From an uncultured Bacteroidales bacterium (GTDB lineage: Bacteria; Bacteroidota; Bacteroidia; Bacteroidales; Bacteroidaceae): DNA of 17,366 nucleotides. Location of the stretch: contig CALKIW010000048.1 of the NCBI GenBank assembly GCA_937995875.1, positions 1 to 17,366 of the forward strand, in the 5' to 3' direction. The translations under genes and the position numbers were made by a program. Below are positions 7,500-14,867 of the stretch, piece after piece. The first letter of the stretch is position 1, and each line of letters starts with the position of its first letter. The notes beneath the pieces were generated by a model, which made no database searches, was not told the origin of the DNA, and saw nothing but the letters and a program-made list of their open reading frames with translations.

Positions 7500-7603
7500 A
7501 TGAAACACGATGCAACGATGTGGAAAGAACTGTAGAAGTTGCAACTTTTCCGGCTTGCAATACGTCTATATAATAGTAAGATAACCATTAAAACAATACG
7601 ACA

Positions 7604-7795
7604 ATGGCAAACGGAAAGAAATTGATAAGGTCGAAGGACAGAGTGATTGCGGGAGTAGTCGGCGGAATTGCCGAATATTTTGACATAGATCCAACGATAG
7701 CACGTGTTACCTATGCAATTCTCACGGTATGCACGGCTTTCAGCGGAATTATTCTCTATCCTATCCTTTGGCTGGTTATCCCGGAAGATAAATAG
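7604..7795 (+). CDS. Small PspC-domain membrane protein
   Basis: A 63-residue protein made almost entirely of one PspC domain. A basic start (KKLIRSKDR) is followed by the signature VIAGVVGGIAEYFDIDPT at residues 14-31 and a hydrophobic segment at about 34-58 (YAILTVCTAFSGIILYPI) ending in LVIPEDK. The protein should sit in the inner membrane with a short cytoplasmic N-terminus. In enterobacteria PspC is part of the phage-shock membrane-stress response; stand-alone short PspC proteins are common in Bacteroidetes and their role is unknown. It is 15 bases upstream of argC, so it is very probably cotranscribed, although nothing links it biochemically to arginine synthesis. No clean promoter is visible in the 143 bases before it. 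Confidence 0.88.
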   Translation: MANGKKLIRSKDRVIAGVVGGIAEYFDIDPTIARVTYAILTVCTAFSGIILYPILWLVIPEDK

Positions 7796-7810
7796 TAAGA
7801 AAACAAAAAG

Positions 7811-8827
7811 ATGATTAGAATAGGAATACTTGGAGGGGCCGGTTATACGGCGGGCGAGCTGATTCGCCTGTTGATAAACCATCCCCAAGCAGAGATTAAG
7901 TTTATAAACAGCGAGAGCAACGCCGGCAATCTGCTCACCGATGTGCACGAGGGGTTGTACGGTGAAACGACGATGCGTTTCACTTCGGAGATGCCTTTCG
8001 ACGAGGTGGATGTTGTGTTTTTCTGCTTCGGACATGGCAAAAGCGAGGCTTTTCTGAAAGAGCACAAAGTGCCGGCACACGTAAAAATCGTGGATTTGGC
8101 GCAGGACTTTCGACTTCGTCCAACGATGAAGATTGCCGATTCCGCTGCCGAAAAGCAGCATCCAACACCCGAAGTGCACGACTACATCTATGGTCTGCCT
8201 GAAATAAACAAGGCAAAAATTGCCGAAGCACAACACGTGGCCAACCCCGGTTGCTTCGCCACGTGTATCCAGTTGGGACTGCTGCCGGCCGCCAACATGA
8301 AACTCATTGACAAGGATGTGAACGTGAATGCCATCACGGGCAGCACGGGAGCAGGTGTGAAGCCGAAACCAACCACGCACTTCTCGTGGCGCATGGGCAA
8401 CATCAGCATATATAAAGCATTCTCTCATCAGCACGTGCCCGAAATCAAGCAGAGTCTGGAGCAGGTGCAGGGCCATCTCGAAGCAGAAATCGATTTCATC
8501 CCTTACCGTGGGGATTTCGCACGCGGCATCTTTGCCACGCTGGTGGTACGCACCGACAAAGACCTCGACAGCATCGTGGCAGGATATAAGGAATTTTATA
8601 AGGACGCTCCTTTCACACACTATGTGGACAAGGAGATCGACCTGAAACAGGTGGTAAACACCAACAAGGCTTTGGTGCATTGCGATAAGTGTGGAGACAA
8701 GCTGCTCATCACTTCGTGTATCGACAATTTGCTGAAAGGCGCGGTGGGACAGGCCGTACAGAACATGAACATCATGTTTGGCATAGATGAACGAGAAGGG
8801 TTGAGACTGAAACCGAGTGCATTTTAA
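7811..8827 (+). CDS. argC: N-acyl-gamma-glutamyl-phosphate reductase
   Basis: Reduces N-acylglutamyl 5-phosphate to the semialdehyde with NADPH, the third step of the acylated arginine pathway. The 338-residue protein has the nucleotide-binding motif GILGGAGYTAGEL at residues 5-17, the catalytic cysteine in NPGCFAT (C148), the STGAGVK loop at 178-184 and the HQHVPEI motif with H208 as the likely acid-base residue. The closing segment includes NLLKGAVGQAVQNMN. The enzyme type does not reveal whether the acyl group is acetyl or succinyl. The start at 7811 gives MIRIGILGG with no spare N-terminus. The stop is followed within 3 bases by the inverted-repeat element described separately. Confidence 0.97.
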   Translation: MIRIGILGGAGYTAGELIRLLINHPQAEIKFINSESNAGNLLTDVHEGLYGETTMRFTSEMPFDEVDVVFFCFGHGKSEAFLKEHKVPAHVKIVDLAQDFRLRPTMKIADSAAEKQHPTPEVHDYIYGLPEINKAKIAEAQHVANPGCFATCIQLGLLPAANMKLIDKDVNVNAITGSTGAGVKPKPTTHFSWRMGNISIYKAFSHQHVPEIKQSLEQVQGHLEAEIDFIPYRGDFARGIFATLVVRTDKDLDSIVAGYKEFYKDAPFTHYVDKEIDLKQVVNTNKALVHCDKCGDKLLITSCIDNLLKGAVGQAVQNMNIMFGIDEREGLRLKPSAF

Positions 8828-8830
8828 GAA

Positions 8831-8862
8831 AGTGAAGAATGAAGAAATAAGAGTGAAGAATG
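8831..8862 (+). repeat. Left GAAGAATG-rich repeat of the argC-argD insertion
   Basis: Contains GTGAAGAATG twice, 21 bases apart. It is inverted relative to 9051-9075, with 24 of 25 bases pairing and one 7-nt bulge (8841-8847). It also matches 16131-16162 in the proA-argF' gap at 29 of 32 positions in direct orientation. It starts 3 bases after the argC stop. Confidence 0.75.
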
Positions 8863-8878
8863 GGGCGTATAATCGTGA

Positions 8879-9022
8879 GTTTGGCTCGACCTGCTCAAAG
8901 ACACTAACTATATTGACGAAAAGGTTTATGGTAGCATGATAACAGACTGCAATGAACTCATCGCAATGTTGGTAGCATCCATCAAAACTGTTAAATACAG
9001 AAACAAACAGAATAACAGGTAA
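8879..9022 (+). pseudogene. C-terminal remnant of a four-helix-bundle (S23/rRNA intervening-sequence type) protein
   Basis: The frame from 8879 to the TAA at 9020-9022 encodes 47 residues: VWLDLLKDTNYIDEK, then VYGSMITDCNELIAMLV, then a lysine-rich tail ending NKQNNR. This matches the last third of the four-helix-bundle/S23 family, whose members run to about 120 residues and share a WL.LL..T.YI....F/Y.S...DC.EL..ML pattern. A TGA stands directly before it (8876-8878) and no start or N-terminal helices are visible upstream, so it is a decayed fragment. Genes of this family occur in intervening sequences of bacterial 23S rRNA and as free-standing genes. Flanking inverted repeats suggest it arrived as a unit. 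It has no evident role in arginine synthesis. Confidence 0.7.
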
Positions 9023-9050
9023 CCCACCCCCATCATGCATATCAATGCTT

Positions 9051-9088
9051 CATTCATCACTCTTAATTCTTCACTCCTCATTCTTAAT
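9051..9088 (-). repeat. Right inverted repeat of the argC-argD insertion
   Basis: Bases 9051-9075 are the inverted partner of 8831-8862, and similar TTCTTAA/TTCACTCC words continue to about 9088. Together the two ends could fold into a long stem enclosing the S23 remnant. The repeat ends about 10 bases before the argD ATG, in the place where its ribosome binding site should be. Confidence 0.65.
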
Positions 9089-9098
9089 TTAAAAACAT

Positions 9099-10241
9099 AT
9101 GAATCTATTTGACGTATATCCGCTCTTTGACATCAACATTGTTAAGGGCAAAGGAACTAAGGTATGGGACGATAAAGGACAGGAATATCTTGACCTTTAT
9201 GGTGGCCATGCCGTGATTAGTATTGGACATTGCCATCCCCATTATGTGGACATGATGACCAACCAGCTCCACAGGCTGGGCTTCTATTCCAACAGTGTTA
9301 TCAACATGCTGCAGCAGCAAGTGGCCCAACGGCTGGGCAAGGCAAGTGGTTATGAAGACTACCAGTTCTTTATGGTCAATAGCGGAGCAGAGGCCAACGA
9401 GAACGCTTTGAAGCTGGCGAGTTTCACCAATGGTCAGAAGCGCGTGTTGGCCGTAGACCATGCGTTTCATGGACGCACGTCGCTGGCCGTAGAGGTGACG
9501 GGGAATCCCAAGATTGTGGCACCCATCAACGCCAACGGACACGCGACGTTTCTCCCCATGAACGACCTCGAAGCATGGGAAAAAGAACTGGCCAAAGGCG
9601 ATGTGTGTGCCTGTATCATTGAGTGTATTCAGGGCATTGGCGGTTGTGTCATGGCCACTCCGGAATTTGCGCAAGGCTTGGCAGCTGCCTGCAAAAAACA
9701 TGGCGCCATTTTGATTTGCGACGAGATACAATGCGGATATGGCCGAAGCGGAAAATTCTTTGCTCACCAATGGCTGGGCATCAAACCCGACCTCATCACC
9801 GTAGCCAAAGGAATTGCCAACGGATTCCCGGTAGGTGGGCTGCTCATTTCGCCCGACTTTAAACCCGTCTACGGTCAGTTGGGCACCACGTTTGGCGGCA
9901 ATCACCTTGGCTGTACGGCGGCACTGGCCGTACTCGACGTGTTTGAACAGGAGAAACTGGTGGAGAACGCAAACAAGGTGGGCGAATACTTTATCGAGCG
10001 ACTCAAAGAAATGCAAAAGGCTGAGCCTCATATTATTGAGGTGCGCGGACGCGGTTTGATGATAGGATTGGTGTTGGACCTTCCACATAAGGAGGTGCGT
10101 GGCAAACTCATCCACGAGCAACACGTGTTCACCGGATGTGCCGGCACAAACATTCTGCGCATCCTTCCGCCACTGACATTGACCAAAGCCGAAGTAGACG
10201 ACTTTATCGGCAGACTGAAAAACGTGTTTGAACAACTATAG
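9099..10241 (+). CDS. argD: N-acylornithine aminotransferase (class III PLP enzyme)
   Basis: Transfers the amino group of glutamate to N-acylglutamate semialdehyde to give N-acylornithine. The 380-residue protein carries the class III aminotransferase landmarks: YGGHAVISIGHCHP at 34-47, NSGAEANENALKLA at 94-107, FHGRT at 123-127, DEIQCGYGR at 208-216 and the PLP lysine K237 in TVAKGIANGFPVGG. TTFGGNHLGC follows later. Its place between argC and proC and its close fit to the acetyl/succinyl-ornithine aminotransferase group support the call. It could also act on related substrates such as succinyldiaminopimelate. The leader lies directly against the inverted repeat at 9051-9088, so that element may influence its expression. 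proC follows after 41 bases. Confidence 0.95.
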   Translation: MNLFDVYPLFDINIVKGKGTKVWDDKGQEYLDLYGGHAVISIGHCHPHYVDMMTNQLHRLGFYSNSVINMLQQQVAQRLGKASGYEDYQFFMVNSGAEANENALKLASFTNGQKRVLAVDHAFHGRTSLAVEVTGNPKIVAPINANGHATFLPMNDLEAWEKELAKGDVCACIIECIQGIGGCVMATPEFAQGLAAACKKHGAILICDEIQCGYGRSGKFFAHQWLGIKPDLITVAKGIANGFPVGGLLISPDFKPVYGQLGTTFGGNHLGCTAALAVLDVFEQEKLVENANKVGEYFIERLKEMQKAEPHIIEVRGRGLMIGLVLDLPHKEVRGKLIHEQHVFTGCAGTNILRILPPLTLTKAEVDDFIGRLKNVFEQL

Positions 10242-10282
10242 AAAAACGAAGGAGTGACAACTATAAAAACTTCAAAAGGATT

Positions 10283-11068
10283 ATGAAAATTGCTATTATC
10301 GGTGCAGGAGAGATGGGAGGTGCCTTCGCAAGCGGTTTGTTGAAAGGAACAATGTTTAGCCCGGACAATATCACCGTAGCCAATCCCCATGATGATAAAC
10401 TTCAAAAGTTTGCCCAAATGGGTGCCAGTATCACTACGGATAACAAAACAGCTGCACAAGATGCCGACTTTGTAGCGTTGGTTGTGAAGCCCGGTGTCGT
10501 AAAGACGGTTATCGATGAAATAATATCGGAGCTCGACTACGGCAAACAGGTGATTATTAATATGGCGGCCTCCATCACCATTGATCAATTAGAAACATGG
10601 CTGGAGAAGGATGGTGCCGTGCCCGAAATATTCCAAGTGATACCCAATATCGGCATCGCAGAAAGGGCATCGATGAGCTTCATTGCTCCCAATGCAAAAG
10701 GAGCCGGCAATGTTCGCAAAGTGAAAGATATTTTCGACGACCTCGGCAAAAGCATGATGACCGACGAACGACTGCTTTTTGCCGGCACGGCTATGGCCGG
10801 ATGCGGCATTGCATACGTCATGCGGTTTGTACGCGCTGCCTCTGAAGCCGGTGTGGAACTGGGCTTCAAGGCCGATGACGCCAAAGAAATTATAGTGCAG
10901 ACTATGAATGGTGCCGTGAAACTGCTGCAAGGAAAAGGACATCATCCGGAAACGGAGATAGACAAGGTTACCACTCCCGGAGGTATGACCATCAAGGGAC
11001 TCAATGCCATGGAAAGGCACGGATTCTCCAGTGCCGTTATCGAAGGCATCAAAGCTTCTCTTGTATAA
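10283..11068 (+). CDS. proC: Pyrroline-5-carboxylate reductase
   Basis: Reduces 1-pyrroline-5-carboxylate to proline with NAD(P)H, the last step of proline synthesis. The 261-residue protein has the Rossmann motif IIGAGEMGGA (G7, G9, G12), VKPG at 68-71 and VIPNIG at 119-124. The C-terminal dimerisation domain has TAMAGCGIAYVMRF at 169-182 and the family signature VTTPGGMTIKGL at 229-240. Length and order of motifs are normal. It follows argD by 41 bases with no terminator between, so it is probably in the same transcript. Its partners proB and proA lie further along the cluster, after two unrelated-looking genes. Confidence 0.96.
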   Translation: MKIAIIGAGEMGGAFASGLLKGTMFSPDNITVANPHDDKLQKFAQMGASITTDNKTAAQDADFVALVVKPGVVKTVIDEIISELDYGKQVIINMAASITIDQLETWLEKDGAVPEIFQVIPNIGIAERASMSFIAPNAKGAGNVRKVKDIFDDLGKSMMTDERLLFAGTAMAGCGIAYVMRFVRAASEAGVELGFKADDAKEIIVQTMNGAVKLLQGKGHHPETEIDKVTTPGGMTIKGLNAMERHGFSSAVIEGIKASLV

Positions 11069-11103
11069 TTTAGGTTAAGAAGACCTTCCACTACTTCACA
11101 TTG

Positions 11104-11135
11104 TTGTTATTTCTCACAAATTCTTTGTATCTTTG
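11104..11135 (+). promoter_or_regulatory. Candidate internal promoter before the XRE-cupin gene
   Basis: TATCTTTG at 11128-11135 is a perfect -7 box. A TTG at 11104-11106 lies 21 bases upstream of it, two bases further than the ideal spacing. A transcript from here would begin about 17 bases before the ATG at 11159, and could express the regulator, ligase, proB, proA and argF' independently of argR. Confidence 0.5.
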
Positions 11136-11158
11136 GCCTGATTTTTAATTTATTCAGC

Positions 11159-11722
11159 ATGGAAGAAGAAACAGCTATCCAAATAGGTAAACGCCTGAAA
11201 GGCTTGCGCGAGGTGCTGGACATTCCGGTAGACGAGATTGCCCTGCTATGTGGCATTACCCACGACGAATACCTACAGATGGAGGAAGGCGGCGGGACAG
11301 GATATCTCCATGTGAGCAGCCTGCAAAAAATAGCCAGGCAATACGGTATAAGTCTCGACGAACTGCTCTTTGGCGAGGAGCCACGCATGAGCAGCTACTT
11401 TCTCACCCGTAAGGGAATGGGGCAGACTGTAGAGCGACAGAAGGCCTACAAATACCAGAGCTTGGCCAGCGGATTTCGAGGACGCAAGGCCGACCCTTTC
11501 CTGGTGGTTATCAGTCCGAAAACCGAAGACACTGTTATCAGCAAGAGTTCGCATGCCAACCAAGAGTTTGATATGGTGATTAAGGGATGTCTTGAGATTA
11601 CCGTTGGCGAGAAAGTGCTGATACTCAACGAGGGTGACAGCCTTTACTTCGACTCTACACAGCCTCACTGCCTGCGGGCATTAAACGGAGAACCGGTGAC
11701 CCTGCTGGCCATCATCTTCTAA
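11159..11722 (+). CDS. XRE-family regulator with C-terminal cupin domain
   Basis: A 187-residue protein with two domains. Residues about 8-72 form a Cro/C1-type helix-turn-helix (IGKRLKGLREVLDIPVDEIALL, then LQKIARQYGISLDELLFG). Residues about 105-187 form a small cupin barrel with HANQEFDMVIKG and GDSLYFDSTQPHCLRA. The usual second histidine of cupin motif 1 is Asn134, while H132, E136 and H170 remain, so metal binding may be weakened. The fold typically senses a small molecule and represses neighbouring genes. It is 23 bases upstream of the acyl-CoA ligase, with a candidate promoter of its own, so I infer that it controls that ligase and perhaps the genes after it. The effector is unknown. 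Confidence 0.92.
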   Translation: MEEETAIQIGKRLKGLREVLDIPVDEIALLCGITHDEYLQMEEGGGTGYLHVSSLQKIARQYGISLDELLFGEEPRMSSYFLTRKGMGQTVERQKAYKYQSLASGFRGRKADPFLVVISPKTEDTVISKSSHANQEFDMVIKGCLEITVGEKVLILNEGDSLYFDSTQPHCLRALNGEPVTLLAIIF

Positions 11723-11745
11723 GCAGGAGTAACTAAACAGCAACA

Positions 11746-13470
11746 ATGATAGAAAGATTTATAACGCAGACCCACTTCACTTCAGAGAAAGACTTCAAGA
11801 AGAATCTGCGGTTCAAGATACCACATAATTTTAATTTCGCCTACGATGTGATGGATGTGTGGGCAGAGCAATGCCCCGACAAAGTGTGCCTGATATGGAC
11901 AAGTGAGCGTGGGGAGGAAGTATATACAACCTTTGCACAGTTCAAGGAGCAAACAGACCGCACTGCAGCCTATTTCCAGAGTCTGGGTATTCATCGTGGC
12001 GACAAAGTGATGCTCATATTAAAGCGCCATTACCAATGGTGGCTCTCGATGATGGCTCTGAGCAAGATTGGTGCAGTGGCCATTCCGGCAACTCACATGC
12101 TTACCCACAAGGATATAGAATACCGCAACCGGCGAGCCTCCGTCAAGGCTATCATCTGTGTGAACGACGAATATGTTACCACACAAGTTGCCGAGGCGAT
12201 GCCTCAAAGCCCGACGGTAGAGATTCTCGTAGCCGTAAACTCTATGGCACAAGGAAACAATCCCGTGCCGCAGGGGTTTCACGATTGGCGCAGGGAGTGG
12301 GCTTCGGCTCCACAGTTTGTGCGTCCGAAAGATGTCAATACCAATGAGGATATCATGCTCATGTATTTCACCAGTGGCACCAGCGGTGAACCGAAGATTG
12401 TGGCTCATGACCACCTTTATGCCCTCGGTCATCTGGCGACAGGTGTGTTCTGGCACAACCTAAACGAAGAAAGCATCCAGCTCACCGTGGCCGACACCGG
12501 ATGGGGAAAAGCCGTGTGGGGCAAGCTCTACGGTCAATGGTTTGCCGGTGCAACCGTGTTTGTATTCGATCACGAGAAGTTTTCTGCCGACAAGGTAATG
12601 AGAGCGATGGCCAAATACCACGTAACTTCCTTCTGTGCACCACCCACAATATATCGATTCATGCTTCAGGAAGACTTCGACAATTACGACTTCTCTGCCC
12701 TAAAACACTGTACCACCGCTGGGGAAGCACTTGAGCCCGTTGTCTTTGAACGATTCCAAAAGCGAACCGGGATCAAGATAAAGGAGGGATTCGGACAGAC
12801 CGAAACCACCATGACACTCGGAACATACCCATGGATGGAAGGCAAACCGGGGTCGATGGGCAAGCCCTCTCCCCAATACAATATCCGACTACTACGTGCC
12901 GACGGCACCGATTGCGAAGAAGGGGAAAAGGGTGAAATCTGTATCGACACCCATGCCGGCAAACCAATCGGACTTTTCAAGGGATATTATCACGACGAAG
13001 CATTGACCAAGAAGGTGTGGCACGACAACATTTACCACACCGGCGACCTTGCTTGGCGCGACGAGGAAGGCTATTATTGGTTCGTGGGGCGAGCCGATGA
13101 TGTCATCAAGAGTTCGGGGTATCGCATCGGACCGTTCGAGGTAGAAAGTGCGCTGATGACCCATCCTGCCGTCGTGGAGTGTGCAGTTACCGGCATTCCG
13201 GACCACATCAGGGGAATGATAGTTAAGGCTACGGTGGTGCTGGCCAAGAACTATCAGAAAGAAGCAGGAGGAAAACTTATCAAAGAGCTTCAAAACCACG
13301 TGAAGCACGAGACTGCTCCCTACAAATACCCACGCGTCATTGAGTTTGCAGATGCCTTACCCAAGACCATCAGTGGCAAGATAAGACGTGTAGAAATCAG
13401 GGAGAACGATGCGAAAAAGAAACATCCACAAAGTTTTATTCATAGCAAAACAACAAAAGAAAAAACATAA
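11746..13470 (+). CDS. AMP-forming acyl-CoA synthetase (acetyl/medium-chain acyl-CoA ligase family)
   Basis: Activates a carboxylic acid with ATP to an acyl-adenylate and then to acyl-CoA. The 574-residue protein has every core motif of the ANL superfamily: the phosphate loop YFTSGTSGEPK at 207-217, GFGQTETT at 348-355, YHTGDLAWRD at 430-439 (D434), the hinge GRADDVIKSSGYRIGPFEVE at 448-467 and the catalytic lysine K545 in PKTISGKIRR. It most resembles the Bacteroidetes relatives of the ACSM/acetyl-CoA synthetase group, but the acid it uses cannot be read from sequence. A short lysine-rich tail follows the last motif. The stop overlaps the proB start by one base (TAATG), so translation is probably coupled. 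Linkage to proline genes is unexplained. Confidence 0.93.
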   Translation: MIERFITQTHFTSEKDFKKNLRFKIPHNFNFAYDVMDVWAEQCPDKVCLIWTSERGEEVYTTFAQFKEQTDRTAAYFQSLGIHRGDKVMLILKRHYQWWLSMMALSKIGAVAIPATHMLTHKDIEYRNRRASVKAIICVNDEYVTTQVAEAMPQSPTVEILVAVNSMAQGNNPVPQGFHDWRREWASAPQFVRPKDVNTNEDIMLMYFTSGTSGEPKIVAHDHLYALGHLATGVFWHNLNEESIQLTVADTGWGKAVWGKLYGQWFAGATVFVFDHEKFSADKVMRAMAKYHVTSFCAPPTIYRFMLQEDFDNYDFSALKHCTTAGEALEPVVFERFQKRTGIKIKEGFGQTETTMTLGTYPWMEGKPGSMGKPSPQYNIRLLRADGTDCEEGEKGEICIDTHAGKPIGLFKGYYHDEALTKKVWHDNIYHTGDLAWRDEEGYYWFVGRADDVIKSSGYRIGPFEVESALMTHPAVVECAVTGIPDHIRGMIVKATVVLAKNYQKEAGGKLIKELQNHVKHETAPYKYPRVIEFADALPKTISGKIRRVEIRENDAKKKHPQSFIHSKTTKEKT

Positions 13471-14585
13471 TGACAACCCAAAAGCATACCATCCACAACA
13501 CAAAACTCTCGCAGAAGAAGCGCATAGTTGTCAAAGTTGGCAGTAATGTGCTGACCAGAGACAACGGCAAACTCGATGTGACGCGTATGTCGTCGATCGT
13601 CGACCAGATTGTATGGCTCAAGCAGAACGGATACGAGGTGATTCTCGTTTCGTCAGGAGCAATGGCCAGTGGACGTGACGAACTGCGCGTAAAACGGAAG
13701 TTGGACAGCGTGAAACAGCGCCAACTGTTCTCCGCATTGGGGCAGGTGAAACTCATTGGGCTCTACTACGATCTTTTCCGCGAATACAATATGCATATCG
13801 GGCAGGTGCTCACCATGAAGGAAAGTTTCTCTACTCGTGGCGAATATCTCAACCAGCGGGCCTGCATGAATGTGATGCTTGAGAACGGAGTGATTCCGAT
13901 TGTCAACGAAAACGACACCGTGAGCGTCACCGAACTGATGTTTACCGACAACGATGAACTGGCCGGTCTGGTGGCGTCGATGATGGGAGCCGACTCACTG
14001 GTCATCCTTTCCAATGTGGACGGCATCTTCAACGGTGACCCGAAAGAGCCCTTATCGCGCGTCATTCCGGTTGTAAACTACGACCGTGACCTTAGCGAAT
14101 ACATACAAGATTCCAAAAGCAACTTTGGGCGGGGAGGCATGATTACCAAGACCAATATTGCCCGCAAGGTGGCCGAGGAAGGCATCAAGGTGATCATCGC
14201 CAATGGTAAGACCACAAATATTCTCATCGACCTGTTTTCCAATCCACAAAAGACCATGCACACGGAGTTTCTCCCCAACCCTAACCCCACGTCTCAAGTG
14301 AAGAAATGGATAGCCCACAGCGAGAGTTTTGCCAAAGGTAAAATCCACATCAACGACAAGGCTGAAGAGGCCCTGAAAGGCGAGAAAGCAGTGAGCCTGC
14401 TACTCGTTGGTGTTATCAAAATAGACGGAGACTTCGAGGAAGGAGACATTATCAATGTGGTGGACAAACAGAACAACACCATCGCCGTAGGCCGAAGTAA
14501 CTATGCTGCCGACGAAGCGCGGAAACTGATGGGTGCACACGACATCCGGCCCCTCATACACTACGACTATCTGTATATGGAATAA
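13470..14585 (+). CDS. proB: Glutamate 5-kinase
   Basis: Phosphorylates glutamate to gamma-glutamyl phosphate, the committed and usually proline-inhibited step of proline synthesis. The 371-residue protein has the amino-acid kinase core: VKVGSNVL at 21-28, VSSGAMASG at 60-68, NENDTVSV at 146-153, FTDNDELAG at 158-166, SNVDGIF at 181-187 and GRGGM at 220-224. A C-terminal PUA domain follows at about 285-365. The family usually has GTGGM in the substrate loop; the Arg here is also what I recall from Bacteroides. The ATG at 13470 shares its A with the ligase stop. The first dozen residues (TTQKHTIHNTKL) are extra to the conserved core. The gap to proA is long and full of tandem repeats. Confidence 0.97.
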   Translation: MTTQKHTIHNTKLSQKKRIVVKVGSNVLTRDNGKLDVTRMSSIVDQIVWLKQNGYEVILVSSGAMASGRDELRVKRKLDSVKQRQLFSALGQVKLIGLYYDLFREYNMHIGQVLTMKESFSTRGEYLNQRACMNVMLENGVIPIVNENDTVSVTELMFTDNDELAGLVASMMGADSLVILSNVDGIFNGDPKEPLSRVIPVVNYDRDLSEYIQDSKSNFGRGGMITKTNIARKVAEEGIKVIIANGKTTNILIDLFSNPQKTMHTEFLPNPNPTSQVKKWIAHSESFAKGKIHINDKAEEALKGEKAVSLLLVGVIKIDGDFEEGDIINVVDKQNNTIAVGRSNYAADEARKLMGAHDIRPLIHYDYLYME

Positions 14586-14634
14586 TGGTTGGAAAACTGG
14601 CGGGCACTGACTTGTAAAGAGCTAAAAGGTCGCC

Positions 14635-14766
14635 TATATTAAATCCGAAAGACATATACAAAAAGGTTGAAAGTCGATTAAAGTAAGTTCCGAAACCATG
14701 TACAAGAAGGTTAAAAGCGGGTTATATTAAATCCGGAAAACATGTACAAGAGGCTTGAAAGTTGCT
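14635..14766 (+). repeat. Three imperfect 44-bp tandem repeats in the proB-proA gap
   Basis: Units are 14635-14678, 14679-14722 and 14723-14766. Units 1 and 3 agree at 36 of 44 positions and share TATATTAAATCCG at the start. Unit 2 shares the middle (TCCGAAA, then CATGTACAAGA as in unit 3) with small shifts. A partial copy of the second half may precede them at about 14608-14634. The 282-base gap between proB and proA contains no gene; the remaining part (14767-14867) is C- and T-rich leader without a clear promoter. Confidence 0.75.
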
Positions 14767-14867
14767 TTAACTCTTTTCCAGTCTCCTAAACAAGACACTG
14801 ACGTTTGGCTCCAGTCGCACAAACTTCCCCACTTCCCAAAACTTCTTTAATTTCTAAAAACATACTT

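Noticed and set aside
7430..9040. 536-codon open frame on the minus strand opposite argC
   Set aside because: It is antisense to argC, the PspC gene and part of argG, all with clear families. Its translation is His/Cys/Phe-rich without domains, as expected for a shadow frame.
9105..10235. 376-codon open frame on the minus strand opposite argD
   Set aside because: Completely antisense to argD and without recognisable motifs. It reflects codon usage of argD.
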